From assembly GCF_007678255.1 (NCBI RefSeq), contig NZ_VEED01000008.1, forward strand, positions 124,001-188,000: a stretch of 64,000 nt of DNA. Reading direction: 5' to 3'. Each line of letters begins with the position of its first letter. Position 1 is the first letter of the stretch. The DNA comes from Bacillus sp. X1(2014) (GTDB taxonomy: Bacteria > Bacillota > Bacilli > Bacillales_B > DSM-18226). Both the position numbers and the translations under genes were made by a program. Shown here piece after piece: positions 17,533-27,746 of this stretch. The notes below the pieces were generated by a model. The model searched no databases, was not told the origin of the DNA, and saw nothing but the letters and a program-made list of their open reading frames with translations.

Positions 17533-18783
17533 TTGAAAAAGTGGCTTACAGGTTTATTGCTTCTCGTGCTACTACTTTCGACCGTTTCAGCAGCTGTTGC
17601 AAAGAATGATAAAGAGAAGAAGAATGGAAAATTCCGTTTGGGCGTAGAGGTTTTGTTGCAGGATAAGATTGATTTGATAAAGGATAAGCGCGTCGGATTA
17701 ATCACTAATCCGACGGGGGTAGATCAAAACGTTACTAGTATCGTAGATTTACTTTACAATAACACCAATGTAAATTTAACTGCTCTTTATGGTCCTGAGC
17801 ATGGTGTCCGTGGAAGTGCACAAGCTGGTCAATATGTTGAACAATATACGGATGAAAAAACAGGGCTTCCTGTTTACAGTCTTTATGGAAAGACCAAAAA
17901 GCCAACACCTGAAATGCTAAGCAATGTCGATGTATTGTTATTTGATATCCAAGATGTGGGGACACGTTTTTACACCTATATTTACACTATGGCACTAGCG
18001 ATGGAAGCAGCAAAAGAGAACAATATTCCAATTATAGTTCTTGACCGTCCGAATCCAATCAGCGGGACAAAAGTCGAAGGACCTGTGCTCGAGGATAAGT
18101 ACTCTTCGTTCATCGGTGAATATCCGATTCCTGTTCGCCACGGGATGACCGTCGGGGAATTAGCCAAGCTTTTCAATAGCGAATTTGGTATTGGAGCCGA
18201 TTTAACGGTGGTGGAAATGGAAGGCTGGAAACGAAACATGTATTACGATGAGACACCATTAGAATGGATCCTTCCATCACCAAACATGCCAACCCTGGAA
18301 ACTGCTGTAGTCTACCCAGGGGCTGCCCTCATTGAAGGAACCAATGTTTCCGAGGGACGAGGAACAACAAAGCCATTTGAATTGATTGGAGCGCCGTTCA
18401 TTAATAGCGACAACTTGGCTTCCGAGTTAAACTCCTACAGATTACCTGGTGTCACATTCCGAGCGGCTTCGTTTATACCGACCTTCTCAAAGCATGTGAA
18501 TGTGTTAAGCCATGGAATTCAAATTCATGTAACAGATCGAAATGCCTATAAGCCGTTTGAAACTGGATTATATATCGTAAAAACGATCCATGATATGTAT
18601 CCAAACAATTTCCAATTCAGAGTGCCAAATGCAGCAGGAATCTCCTTCTTTGATAACCTTGTCGGGAATGGTTCGATCCGTGCTGATATTGAGGCTGGCA
18701 AATCTATTAAAGAAATAAAAGCTGCATGGCAGGCCGATTTAGATGAATTTAACGAGGTTCGTGAGAAGTATTTATTATATTAA
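17533..18783 (+). CDS. namZ: Exo-beta-N-acetylmuramidase NamZ (DUF1343)
   Basis: It releases MurNAc from the non-reducing end of peptide-free glycan fragments. The 416-residue protein has a signal peptide (MKKWLTGLLLLVLLLSTVSAAVA) and a DUF1343 domain: VGLITNPTGV, ALYGPEHGVRG, LFDIQDVGTRFYTYI, VLDRPNPI and ILPSPNMP. The start is TTG 17533 with GAGGAGGGG upstream. Together with AmiE and NagZ it completes an extracellular route from muropeptides to MurNAc and GlcNAc. The importer and MurNAc-6-P lyase genes (murP, murQ) found beside this operon in B. subtilis are absent from this window. Confidence 0.9.
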   Translation: MKKWLTGLLLLVLLLSTVSAAVAKNDKEKKNGKFRLGVEVLLQDKIDLIKDKRVGLITNPTGVDQNVTSIVDLLYNNTNVNLTALYGPEHGVRGSAQAGQYVEQYTDEKTGLPVYSLYGKTKKPTPEMLSNVDVLLFDIQDVGTRFYTYIYTMALAMEAAKENNIPIIVLDRPNPISGTKVEGPVLEDKYSSFIGEYPIPVRHGMTVGELAKLFNSEFGIGADLTVVEMEGWKRNMYYDETPLEWILPSPNMPTLETAVVYPGAALIEGTNVSEGRGTTKPFELIGAPFINSDNLASELNSYRLPGVTFRAASFIPTFSKHVNVLSHGIQIHVTDRNAYKPFETGLYIVKTIHDMYPNNFQFRVPNAAGISFFDNLVGNGSIRADIEAGKSIKEIKAAWQADLDEFNEVREKYLLY

Positions 18784-18790
18784 TAGGTGT

Positions 18791-18826
18791 GAGGGGGCCT
18801 TCTTTTTAGGAGGCCTCTTTTCTTGC
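18791..18826 (+). terminator. Probable terminator after namZ
   Basis: Opposed GGGGGCCT and AGGCCTC arms (one mismatch) around a T-rich loop are followed by TTTTC. It is correctly placed for the end of the muropeptide operon, but the stem is imperfect. Confidence 0.5.
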
Positions 18827-18947
18827 GGACACAGCCTATTCCGCAAAAGAAAATCTCACATTTCTATTGTAGAGAACGTAAAGAGAATGATAAAACTAAG
18901 TTTCTTAAGGAGCATGCGTATAGACTTAGAATCGTTTAAAGACGAGT

Positions 18948-19061
18948 GAATTCATTGTCAAAACGAATGGCGTATTTGTTGAGAAAAAGGAGCTACAGGG
19001 TGCTTTCAATAAAAAGATTGAATTTTGTTTTATTGATCCAACTTTGGAGGAAATAAAGTAG
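18948..19061 (+). pseudogene. Unrecognised gene remnant
   Basis: A 37-codon open stretch (EFIVKTNGVFVEKKELQGAF ... FIDPTLEEIK) ends at TAG 19059-19061 but has no start. The reading frame upstream (ending SFKDE at 18949) could join to it through a frameshift. The composition is protein-like. It is probably the tail of a decayed gene; I cannot name the family. The remaining sequence between here and the riboswitch (to 19330) shows nothing I can support. Confidence 0.3.
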
Positions 19062-19330
19062 GCAAACAGAGAGTCCAACTTAAAGAGCCGTTTGGTTATT
19101 TAAGTGGGGGAATAATTTATTTTTACCTTACCAGATCAAAAGAAGCAGGCACTGCCTAGTTTCTACTTTTCTATATTAAATAGCTCTAGTTGTTGATTTG
19201 TTTAATATAATATTCCCTTCTCTCTTCATCCTAGACATAATATCTAAACACGACTATATTACATTAAATAATATTATGTATTTCATTTTAACCGATACTC
19301 ATATATAATGTAATTTAATTGAATATAAAT

Positions 19331-19432
19331 AACTAGGGGTGCCCAATAAGTTGGGCTGAGAAAGAAACACGATGAAGTTTCTTGACTCTTGGGACCTGAT
19401 CTGGATCATACCAGCGTGGGGAAGTTAGAATA
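19331..19432 (+). ncRNA. TPP (THI-box) riboswitch
   Basis: The conserved blocks are present in order: GGGGTGCCC, GGGCTGAGA, a variable P3 arm (GAAACACGATGAAGTTTC), GGGACCTGATCTGGATCATAC and CCAGCGTGGGGAAG. It precedes a terminator hairpin and thiC, so bound thiamine pyrophosphate should reduce thiC expression by promoting termination. Confidence 0.96.
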
Positions 19433-19470
19433 GACAATCTTCAATGCAACTATACTTCTGCATACATTTT

Positions 19471-19505
19471 AGCCGGGTCCAACCATTTATGGTCCCGGCT
19501 TTTTG
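19471..19505 (+). terminator. Riboswitch-controlled terminator
   Basis: A 7-bp stem, AGCCGGG / CCCGGCT, with extra partial pairing is followed by TTTT. It lies between the TPP aptamer and thiC and is the likely expression platform. Confidence 0.75.
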
Positions 19506-19506
19506 A

Positions 19507-21366
<1,860 letters not shown>

Positions 21367-21387
21367 CTTTCTTGGGAGGTTATACGG

Positions 21388-21555
21388 ATGAATGTTCAAA
21401 AGATTAAAGAGGAAATTACCAAAATGAAAACTAGCCTTGCTTTTTTAGAGGAGCGTTTAAAGGAGATTCAGCAAAATTGTGATCATCGTTTTGATGGCGA
21501 TCAATATTATGAAAAATGTTTGAAGTGTTATAAGGTAAACGTATTATATTATTAA
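21388..21555 (+). CDS. Small coiled-coil/zinc-ribbon protein (55 aa), unknown
   Basis: The ORF reads MNVQKIKEEITKMKTSLAFL followed by more amphipathic helix, then CDHRF ... CLKC and a Tyr-rich tail. The Cys-His...Cys-x-x-Cys set suggests a bound zinc. A GGGAGG lies upstream of the ATG. It is 21 bases downstream of thiC and followed by a terminator, so it is part of the riboswitch-controlled transcript. I recall similar short ORFs in other bacilli but no established function. Confidence 0.7.
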   Translation: MNVQKIKEEITKMKTSLAFLEERLKEIQQNCDHRFDGDQYYEKCLKCYKVNVLYY

Positions 21556-21612
21556 ACAAAAAACTCGAAAAAAAACACTCTCAACAAGAGGGTATTAAAA
21601 AGATAGCCATGT

Positions 21613-21648
21613 AACCTTACCTTGATTAATAATAGGGTAAGGTTTTTT
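21613..21648 (+). terminator. Rho-independent terminator after the thiC unit
   Basis: A stem of about 10 bp, AACCTTACCT / AGGGTAAGGTT, is followed by TTTTTT. Confidence 0.8.
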
Positions 21649-21703
21649 ATTTTTCTCTATAAAATTCCATAGTAAAAGCTATTAATCACTTTTTATTATT
21701 ACA

Positions 21704-21835
21704 AATGTAAGAGAAGGTAATTCGCCATTATTAGGATTTTTATATCATATTCCAGAAACAGGGCATGACTATGACTATTGTGAATATGATGAGGTATATC
21801 TTACAGAATGTTTTTTAGAAGACTCTGTTAAATAG
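21704..21835 (+). pseudogene. Gene remnant (C-terminal fragment), unknown family
   Basis: An open frame without a usable start encodes NVREGNSPLLGFLYHIPETG then HDYDYCEYDEVYLTECFLED and stops at 21833-21835. It looks like the end of a small acidic protein. It has no ribosome binding site or start, so I treat it as a leftover of a deleted gene. Confidence 0.35.
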
Positions 21836-21839
21836 TATT

Positions 21840-21966
21840 GGTGATTTTCTCCTTAGATTAATAGAACTGGTTCGGTGAGAAAGCGATAACAGTCTTCGTG
21901 GAACTAGAAAACACCACTCTGAAGTGATGTTTTCTTAGAAACTATGCTTTCACTCGGAGAAGATTT
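21840..21966. other. Structured intergenic segment with nested inverted repeats
   Basis: GAAAACACCACT and AGTGATGTTTTC (about 21907-21934) form a near-perfect stem. It is flanked by related outer arms such as GGTGAGAAAGC and GCTTTCACTC. This is consistent with a hairpin repeat or a terminator for the convergent sspH gene. I do not recognise a known RNA family. Confidence 0.35.
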
Positions 21967-21972
21967 ATCTAA

Positions 21973-22152
21973 TCAATGTTCTACCAGGCTTGATACAGAA
22001 ACACTTTGTTTATTATTTGGTTCATCTAGAGGATGGATTGTAGTTGTTCCGTTTTGTTGATCTACATGCTCAATATAGATACGTGTTCCGTTATACGTTA
22101 CATTAGCCATAGTCGGTGAATTAGTAATTTCTTGTGCTCGTTGTACGTCCAT
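21973..22152 (-). CDS. sspH: H-type small acid-soluble spore protein
   Basis: The 59-residue protein reads MDVQRAQEITNSPTMANVTY and contains IYIEHVDQQNGTTTIHPLD, the pattern of SspH minor spore proteins. It is expected in the forespore compartment. The ATG at 22152 is preferred because AAAGGAGG lies at a correct distance; the upstream extension would include that site. It is a single gene. The presence of sspH supports an endospore former. Confidence 0.93.
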   Translation of the reverse strand: MDVQRAQEITNSPTMANVTYNGTRIYIEHVDQQNGTTTIHPLDEPNNKQSVSVSSLVEH

Positions 22153-22316
22153 GTCACGACCTCCTTTCCGTATTAAAGCCATTTTAAGTATTTCCTCTGA
22201 ACTACTTGTTATACGTCTATTTTAGAAATGATGTTATTTGATTACCTTTTTTTTAACTGGTTCAGTCCATAGAATTCGGAACAAGCGTGAAGAAGCGCTG
22301 TAGCCAGTTTGGGCGA

Positions 22317-23714
22317 TTAACAAACAGGCAACTTTACAGTTATACTCGTCCCTTCATCCAGCTTACTACGAACCTCAATCGTTCCTTCATGAACATCTAC
22401 AATCCATTTACATAAAGACAATCCAAGCCCAGTTCCTCCTAGACTTCTTGATCTGGAATCGTCCGCGCGATAAAATCGCTGAAAAATAAAAGGCAAGTGT
22501 TCCTCTGAAATCCCGATCCCATTATCAATTACATTAATATAAATGAATTTTTCCGTCCTGTTTGCCTGGATTTCCACTTTGCCACCTTCTGGAGTGTACT
22601 TAAGAGCATTTTCAATCAAATTAATAAATAATCTTCGTAAGAGATCTTCATCCCCGAATAAAATGAAAGGATCAGGTATTTGAATATGTAATTCAATCTG
22701 TTTTTTCATTTCCAATGATAGTAAATGATTCCTAACATTTTGGAATAAAAGCATTCCGTCAACGGTTTTTCGCTCTATCAGATTTGAATTAGAGGTATTT
22801 CTCGATAAATATAAGAATTTTTCTACCATATCAGATAAATAGATGACCTCTTCCAAAACAGTATACAGCACGTCCTTATATTCCTCTTCAGATCTATTTC
22901 TATTTAAAGCAACATCCAATTCTCCTCGCATAATTGTTAAGGAAGTACGAAGTTCATGAGAAACATCGGAAGTAAACTGCTGAATTTGCGTGAAAGAGCT
23001 TTCTAGTCTGTCAATCATATGATTGAGAGTTTTTGATAAACTATACAATTCGTCTTTCGGCCCTTCAATAGGCAGCCGTTCGTGTAAACTGGTTGCAGTA
23101 ATGGTATTAGTCGTACTGATAATTTGATGAATCGGCTTCAGAGTTTTTCTCGAAATCAACCATCCCATCACGATTGATATTCCTAGGAATACAAAATTAG
23201 AGATGATAATTATGTTCCGCAACTGATCAATTGCGAAATGCCGTATCGCGTCGTTTGTAGCAACCGTAATTCTGTATGTCAATTTATTTTCTGATATCAG
23301 TTGCATGGACATCGCACGAAGCGGTATCCCATTTAGCTCGGGATCCCAGCTGAAGGTATTCTCGTCCATCTTCTTTAAAGTTTCTGAATCGTTGATGAGT
23401 TGACCGTACAAATTTCTAGATTCTGCAATGATTTGCCCTCGATCAGTTTCAATGGTCCAATAGATCTCTTCTTGATTTACGCTTTCAAAACTTCGCAATC
23501 GGTTGATGTGTTGTTCGATTTTAGAATACGAATCCCCTTCCTCCAAACAATAGGCAATCAAACCAAGTTCTCTGGTAAGGATCGAATCGACTTCTTTGGT
23601 TACCATTTCAGAAAATGTAAAATATAAGAATCCGCTAAATAGGAATAAAATGAATATAAACATAATCGAATGCCAAATCGTAATTCTCCATACGATACTT
23701 TTTAAAAACCTCAT
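22317..23714 (-). CDS. Two-component sensor histidine kinase (HAMP, HisKA, HATPase)
   Basis: The 465-residue membrane kinase has TM1 at about residues 12-32, an extracellular sensor of about 130 residues, TM2 at about 165-185 and a HAMP linker. HisKA follows with the phosphorylated His in DVSHELRTSLT, then the ATPase domain with NLIENALKYTPEGG (N box), DNGIGI (G1), FQRFYRAD and GGTGLGL (G2). The domain order and sequence resemble CusS/heavy-metal-type kinases, though no metal-binding motif is obvious in the sensor. It lies seven bases after its response regulator. The pair is transcribed away from the DoxX gene, with a Fur box before the regulator gene. Confidence 0.9.
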   Translation of the reverse strand: MRFLKSIVWRITIWHSIMFIFILFLFSGFLYFTFSEMVTKEVDSILTRELGLIAYCLEEGDSYSKIEQHINRLRSFESVNQEEIYWTIETDRGQIIAESRNLYGQLINDSETLKKMDENTFSWDPELNGIPLRAMSMQLISENKLTYRITVATNDAIRHFAIDQLRNIIIISNFVFLGISIVMGWLISRKTLKPIHQIISTTNTITATSLHERLPIEGPKDELYSLSKTLNHMIDRLESSFTQIQQFTSDVSHELRTSLTIMRGELDVALNRNRSEEEYKDVLYTVLEEVIYLSDMVEKFLYLSRNTSNSNLIERKTVDGMLLFQNVRNHLLSLEMKKQIELHIQIPDPFILFGDEDLLRRLFINLIENALKYTPEGGKVEIQANRTEKFIYINVIDNGIGISEEHLPFIFQRFYRADDSRSRSLGGTGLGLSLCKWIVDVHEGTIEVRSKLDEGTSITVKLPVC

Positions 23715-23720
23715 GATGGT

Positions 23721-24395
23721 TTATTCTTCACTTTTGATTATGTAACCAATACTATATACCGTTTGTATCAGTTTTAAATCAAAGTTTTTATCTATTTTAT
23801 TTCTTAAGTGATTAATATAAACATCGACTACATTGGTTCCTATGTTATACGCATCTGTCCAAACACGTTCTAGAATTAACGTTCTAGATAAAATCCTACC
23901 GGCATTTCTCATCATAAATTCCAAAATAGCATATTCCTTATTGGAAAGGAACATATGAAGTCCCCCTCGAGTCACCTCTCTCGTAGAAGGATTCAACGTC
24001 AGATCCGCTACTTGTAAAAGAGGTGATGCCTTTTCTCGGTCTCGTCTTAATAGACACCGTATACGTGCTAATAACTCCGTAAAAGCAAACGGCTTTGTCA
24101 TATAATCGTCCGCTCCTAAATCGAGTCCATCTACTTTATCTGCCACGGAATCTTTAGCACTGAGAATGAGAATAGGAATATTTTTTCCATTCAACCTTAG
24201 TTCCTTAATCAATCGCATGCCATTTTTCTTCGGAATCATAAGGTCGACAATCATAAGATCATATTCTTCTGCAAATGCGAGTTCGGAAGCGATTTCACCA
24301 TCGTTCGCCACATCTACAACATATTGGTGTTCTCTTAATCCTTGCGATATAAAACGGGCTACCTTTGACTCATCTTCAACCAATAACAACCTCAT
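23721..24395 (-). CDS. OmpR/PhoB-family response regulator
   Basis: About 224 residues: an N-terminal receiver with acidic pocket VEDE, phospho-Asp in MIVDLMIP and the conserved Lys in MTKPF, then a C-terminal winged helix (SNKEYAILEFMMRNAGRILSR, VDVYINHLRNKID). It starts at ATG 24395 because AGGGGA then has proper spacing; the ATG six bases upstream is too close to it. It is the partner of the kinase gene immediately downstream. The Fur box at 24439 suggests expression rises when iron is scarce. Targets are unknown, but the divergent DoxX unit is the obvious candidate. Confidence 0.9.
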   Translation of the reverse strand: MRLLLVEDESKVARFISQGLREHQYVVDVANDGEIASELAFAEEYDLMIVDLMIPKKNGMRLIKELRLNGKNIPILILSAKDSVADKVDGLDLGADDYMTKPFAFTELLARIRCLLRRDREKASPLLQVADLTLNPSTREVTRGGLHMFLSNKEYAILEFMMRNAGRILSRTLILERVWTDAYNIGTNVVDVYINHLRNKIDKNFDLKLIQTVYSIGYIIKSEE

Positions 24396-24432
24396 GTCCA
24401 TTTCCCCTAACAAATTCACTCATTTTATATAT

Positions 24433-24453
24433 CGATAGTGATAATCATTATCA
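24433..24453 (-). promoter_or_regulatory. Fur box upstream of the two-component system
   Basis: TGATAATCATTATCA at 24439-24453 is a perfect 7-1-7 Fur box. The sequence to its left extends the match towards the overlapping (7-1-7)2 form. It is about 40 bases before the response regulator start. Confidence 0.85.
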
Positions 24454-24642
24454 ATTATTTTATAATAATATCTTAAATTATCACTCTTTTTTGGTCAATC
24501 AGGTAATGATTTCCTTTTGAAAGTCAACTAAAACAACTCCTCTCATTAAGCAACATGGTAAGTGTGAAATATTAAATTTTTTTAATTTTATTTTAAATAG
24601 TTTTTAAGAACTTTTTTATAATATATCGCCAACGGTTAAAAG

Positions 24643-24663
24643 TGATAATGATTATCATTGTCA
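24643..24663 (+). promoter_or_regulatory. Fur box upstream of the DoxX gene
   Basis: TGATAATGATTATCA at 24643-24657 is a perfect 7-1-7 box. Reading on to 24663 gives the overlapping (7-1-7)2 arrangement with a single mismatch. It ends 37 bases before the DoxX start. Confidence 0.88.
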
Positions 24664-24700
24664 CTTTTGCTTCGAACAATATATATTTTGGAGGGGGCTT

Positions 24701-25438
24701 ATGATGCAAAATCAAAATAATTCAGGAAAACACTTTTTTCATAATTTAGTTGTTTTAATGCGCATTCTATTTGGAATAGGCTGGCTTTTAGCAGGAGTAA
24801 CGAAGATTTTAGGTGAAGGGGGTTCTTCAGGACATTCTTGGTTTACCCAACCAGGAGTATTTCTAAGTGATTATCTGATGAATACATTAGATAAACCCAA
24901 TGTGCCAGAGTTTTATAAATTTTTTATAGAAGAAGCGGCCTTGAAGCAAGTAATGGCTTTAAATTATGCCATTCCCATCGTTCAGGTGTTGGTTGGTTTG
25001 TTTCTCATCGCCGGGTTTATGATACTTCCCTCCATTCTGGCGTGTCTCTTTATGCATATTAACTTTCTTCTTTCAGGTAATATCAATATAATGAGCCTTA
25101 CTCTTTATACAAGCGCATTTGGATTGTTACTTAGTGGAAGAAAAATGTATCATTTAAGCTTGGATAAGTATTTCAAGTTAAATCACTTATTGAACTTAAC
25201 TATTAATAAATCCAGAGATTTAACGATTCCTAAATTTAAAGAAATGTATCCTCAAGAAGACCTTAAAAAACTTTTGCAAGACAGTATGAACGAGGTTGTA
25301 AGTTCTTTAGAAAAAGCTCAGGTGTCCCAAAATGAGCGGATCGAACAATTTATCACTTATGTTCAAGAAACTTACTTTAGTGAAAATAGTCATATTGAAA
25401 AAGAAAAGCATGTAAAATCATTAATTCGTCAAGAATAA
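24701..25438 (+). CDS. DoxX family membrane protein with long C-terminal tail
   Basis: 245 residues: four hydrophobic segments in the first 145 residues form a DoxX-like domain (MRILFGIGWLLAGVTKIL, VQVLVGLFLIAGFM). A hydrophilic, mostly helical tail of about 90 residues follows (EDLKKLLQDSMNEVVSSLEK). DoxX proteins are membrane components linked to quinone or thiol redox chemistry; the actual partner differs between systems. It starts with ATG behind GGAGGGGG, preceded by a strong Fur box. Downstream lie a second Fur box and two exported proteins, including a di-heme one, so a role in an iron-responsive extracytoplasmic redox module is plausible but unproven. Confidence 0.8.
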   Translation: MMQNQNNSGKHFFHNLVVLMRILFGIGWLLAGVTKILGEGGSSGHSWFTQPGVFLSDYLMNTLDKPNVPEFYKFFIEEAALKQVMALNYAIPIVQVLVGLFLIAGFMILPSILACLFMHINFLLSGNINIMSLTLYTSAFGLLLSGRKMYHLSLDKYFKLNHLLNLTINKSRDLTIPKFKEMYPQEDLKKLLQDSMNEVVSSLEKAQVSQNERIEQFITYVQETYFSENSHIEKEKHVKSLIRQE

Positions 25439-25539
25439 CATCATTTTGACACCCTTATAGACCATTTTTTTATAAGGGGATGTGAAAATAAATAGATTAG
25501 GAGAAATGACTGAATTACGTAAATGAAGCTAACTTTAAT

Positions 25540-25560
25540 TGATAATGATTGTTATTATCA
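25540..25560 (+). promoter_or_regulatory. Fur box upstream of the lipoprotein gene
   Basis: TGATAAT and ATTATCA bound a 21-base element that fits the overlapping (7-1-7)2 Fur operator with two mismatches. It lies 73 bases upstream of the lipoprotein start, so the lipoprotein/di-heme pair appears to have its own iron-regulated promoter. Confidence 0.8.
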
Positions 25561-25633
25561 ATTAAAATCAGAAAATGCCATAATAATCAATTTTCAATTA
25601 TAGAGTCATAAATTAAGGGAGAGAAGAACTATA

Positions 25634-27733
25634 ATGAGAACACTACCATGGAAAGTGATGACAACAGTTGCATTGGCTTCATCACTTTTATTAATAAGTG
25701 CCTGCTCAAACGAGAAATCAACTGCCAAGGAAGATACAAAAGCAGATACGAAAACGGTAACAAATACAAAAAAAAGCAGCGTATCTGTTCCAGTGATAGA
25801 TTATAGGTTTGATACAGCCGCGAATATGTTTGCTTATGCAGAATTTGAGCTCTCCGGAGAGCCCTTAGTAGAAGGTCTTGGCTTAGATTTAGATGTTCTT
25901 AATGTAAGAAAGCTTGATCAACCATCCAAATTTGACTACACAGCAGGTGTAGAATCATATGAATATTCAGAAGAAGCGATGTATGAAGTGACTGAAAAAT
26001 CCGGCCTTGGCTTACATTTAATCCACGGCCCGGCGGTTGCAGAATTAGCGAAGAAAACAGGAAAAGACGCACCGACTATGCTAGGTGAACGTTTTTATGA
26101 ACTGGCAGACAGTGTCGGTTATCCAAAAGATGAACTATTTAGGAATATGTTTCCAACATTAATTGAATATTCCTCTGGTGACCCGCACTACATACAAAAA
26201 GTGGATACAAAGGTTTATGCAGAAAATGACGATGACTCTTATGTCCCAATGTATCAGGTGAATTTTGAAACGTTGCGCTGGGGTAGGGCAAAGATGGACA
26301 CAACATTAAATCCTTCAGCCTATGGAGCAACCTTCTTGAAGCAAGCTCTTTGGGCTGGAGACTTTATGGGAGGCTTACATAAAGTAGACAGTGATGAAGA
26401 ACTTGAAGCGACATCACCGAAAGATGATGATGATGCAAACATCGCGTTAGGGGTTAGTTCAGCGGATGGAATGCAGGGAGCCATTCTGACAGAACAAATT
26501 TGGAACAAGCTGAACTACATTCGAGAGGGTTTATTTTACGATACAGCTAAAAAGCAGCTGACGGCTGGGACTGGAAGCAAATATAATCCGGCTAATGGCT
26601 TTGTTTATTTGCCGCACCAAATCGAAGTCGTGGAAGACGGTAATGATGAGATGCCAAACGCCAAACAATTGACCGTAAAAGATGCACGAAGCATGCTGCA
26701 AGATCAATGGCTGATGCTATGGCCGGCATCCGAATTTTACGGCATGACAGATCAGCGCCCGGAAAACAAAGCGCAAAACCCGGCGTTTTTAGCCGCATTT
26801 GACGGTAAACCGTTTCCGAGTGCAGCTAAGGAGAATGTAGATGGTTCTGCTGCCAACGATGTAAAGGCATCTGATCCTTATTCCATCAACCGCGATGTGT
26901 TGCTGCAAGTCTTTAAAAATATCGATGCCATGCACTTTAACAATGAAGCGGGAGCTTTTATCGATCAACACGACGGAAAGACACAGGGAGCGCATGTAGA
27001 TACATTCCAGGCCGGATACACGACAGAGGCGCTGCGAATGTTCCAGCGTGCGATTGACGGTCTTCCTGTCGGATACGCCAATGGTGAGGATGCAAAAGGA
27101 TTAGAGACTAAAGAAGGAAAGCGTGCTCTGGAAATGATCAAAAAGCAAGCCGACTTTATCATCAATGAGTTAAAACGTGAAGATGGGCTAGTTGCAAACG
27201 GATATACGATCAAAAAAGGTAAGGACGATACAGAGCCAACTTTAGATGCACAACTAGGAGCAATTAGAGGCTTGACTGGAGCATTCTTAGCAACGAAAGA
27301 AACGAAGTACCGCGATGAAGCACGTGAATTATACCAAGCGATGGATGAGAAAATGCTCGATAAAGAAACCAATTTATATTACACAAGTAAAGATGAAATG
27401 AAATATAACCCTATGACAGCAGGGGCTTTATCAGCTGTCTTCCGTGTTGCTTTAAATAACTTATACAATGCGGACGGAGACCAAGATACACTGTCAGCTC
27501 TGGACCGTGAAACGATAATCTCCCGCTATGTTTCTTTTTACGATACGGTTATTGACGGGCCATCGTTACAGGAAGGAATGCAGGCAAGTGAGTTCTGGGA
27601 TACAGGAGATGCTTATATTGACGGTAAAAAGCTTGGGAATACCGACAAAGACAATGTTCCGCAAGTGCAGGCAGGGAACGGGAAATATGGGATTGCGCCT
27701 ATTTTAGTGAACGTAGAAGTGAAGAAACGGTAA
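25634..27733 (+). CDS. Large Fur-boxed lipoprotein of unrecognised family
   Basis: 699 residues with a lipoprotein signal peptide and lipobox (LLLISAC, lipidated Cys24), then a Ser/Thr/Lys linker to about residue 55. The rest is a large soluble domain that I cannot assign to a family. It is acidic, with a DDDD patch near residue 265. The C-terminal third has helical repeat character (LDAQLGAIRGLTGAFLA, YRDEARELYQAMDEKML), as in alpha/alpha toroids. Six Trp are spread through the mature part (RWG, LWA, IWN, QWL, LWP, FWD). It lies 13 bases before the propeller/di-heme gene, so the two are surely co-transcribed and their products probably meet on the outer face of the membrane. The middle (26590-27090) looks less AT-rich than its flanks. 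Confidence 0.75.
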   Translation: MRTLPWKVMTTVALASSLLLISACSNEKSTAKEDTKADTKTVTNTKKSSVSVPVIDYRFDTAANMFAYAEFELSGEPLVEGLGLDLDVLNVRKLDQPSKFDYTAGVESYEYSEEAMYEVTEKSGLGLHLIHGPAVAELAKKTGKDAPTMLGERFYELADSVGYPKDELFRNMFPTLIEYSSGDPHYIQKVDTKVYAENDDDSYVPMYQVNFETLRWGRAKMDTTLNPSAYGATFLKQALWAGDFMGGLHKVDSDEELEATSPKDDDDANIALGVSSADGMQGAILTEQIWNKLNYIREGLFYDTAKKQLTAGTGSKYNPANGFVYLPHQIEVVEDGNDEMPNAKQLTVKDARSMLQDQWLMLWPASEFYGMTDQRPENKAQNPAFLAAFDGKPFPSAAKENVDGSAANDVKASDPYSINRDVLLQVFKNIDAMHFNNEAGAFIDQHDGKTQGAHVDTFQAGYTTEALRMFQRAIDGLPVGYANGEDAKGLETKEGKRALEMIKKQADFIINELKREDGLVANGYTIKKGKDDTEPTLDAQLGAIRGLTGAFLATKETKYRDEARELYQAMDEKMLDKETNLYYTSKDEMKYNPMTAGALSAVFRVALNNLYNADGDQDTLSALDRETIISRYVSFYDTVIDGPSLQEGMQASEFWDTGDAYIDGKKLGNTDKDNVPQVQAGNGKYGIAPILVNVEVKKR

Positions 27734-27746
27734 GGAAGGAAATATT

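Noticed and set aside
18743..18949. 68-codon ORF overlapping the end of namZ
   Set aside because: Starts inside namZ in another frame and runs through the terminator; at most its last codons belong to a gene remnant.
25449..25480. Terminator after the DoxX gene
   Set aside because: CCCTTATA / TATAAGGG can pair but the loop carries the T run and no T tract follows, so termination is doubtful.
26965..27372. 135-codon minus-strand ORF opposite the large lipoprotein gene
   Set aside because: Antisense of a well-supported reading frame, no ribosome binding site; Ser/Ala/Pro-rich as expected for a shadow.
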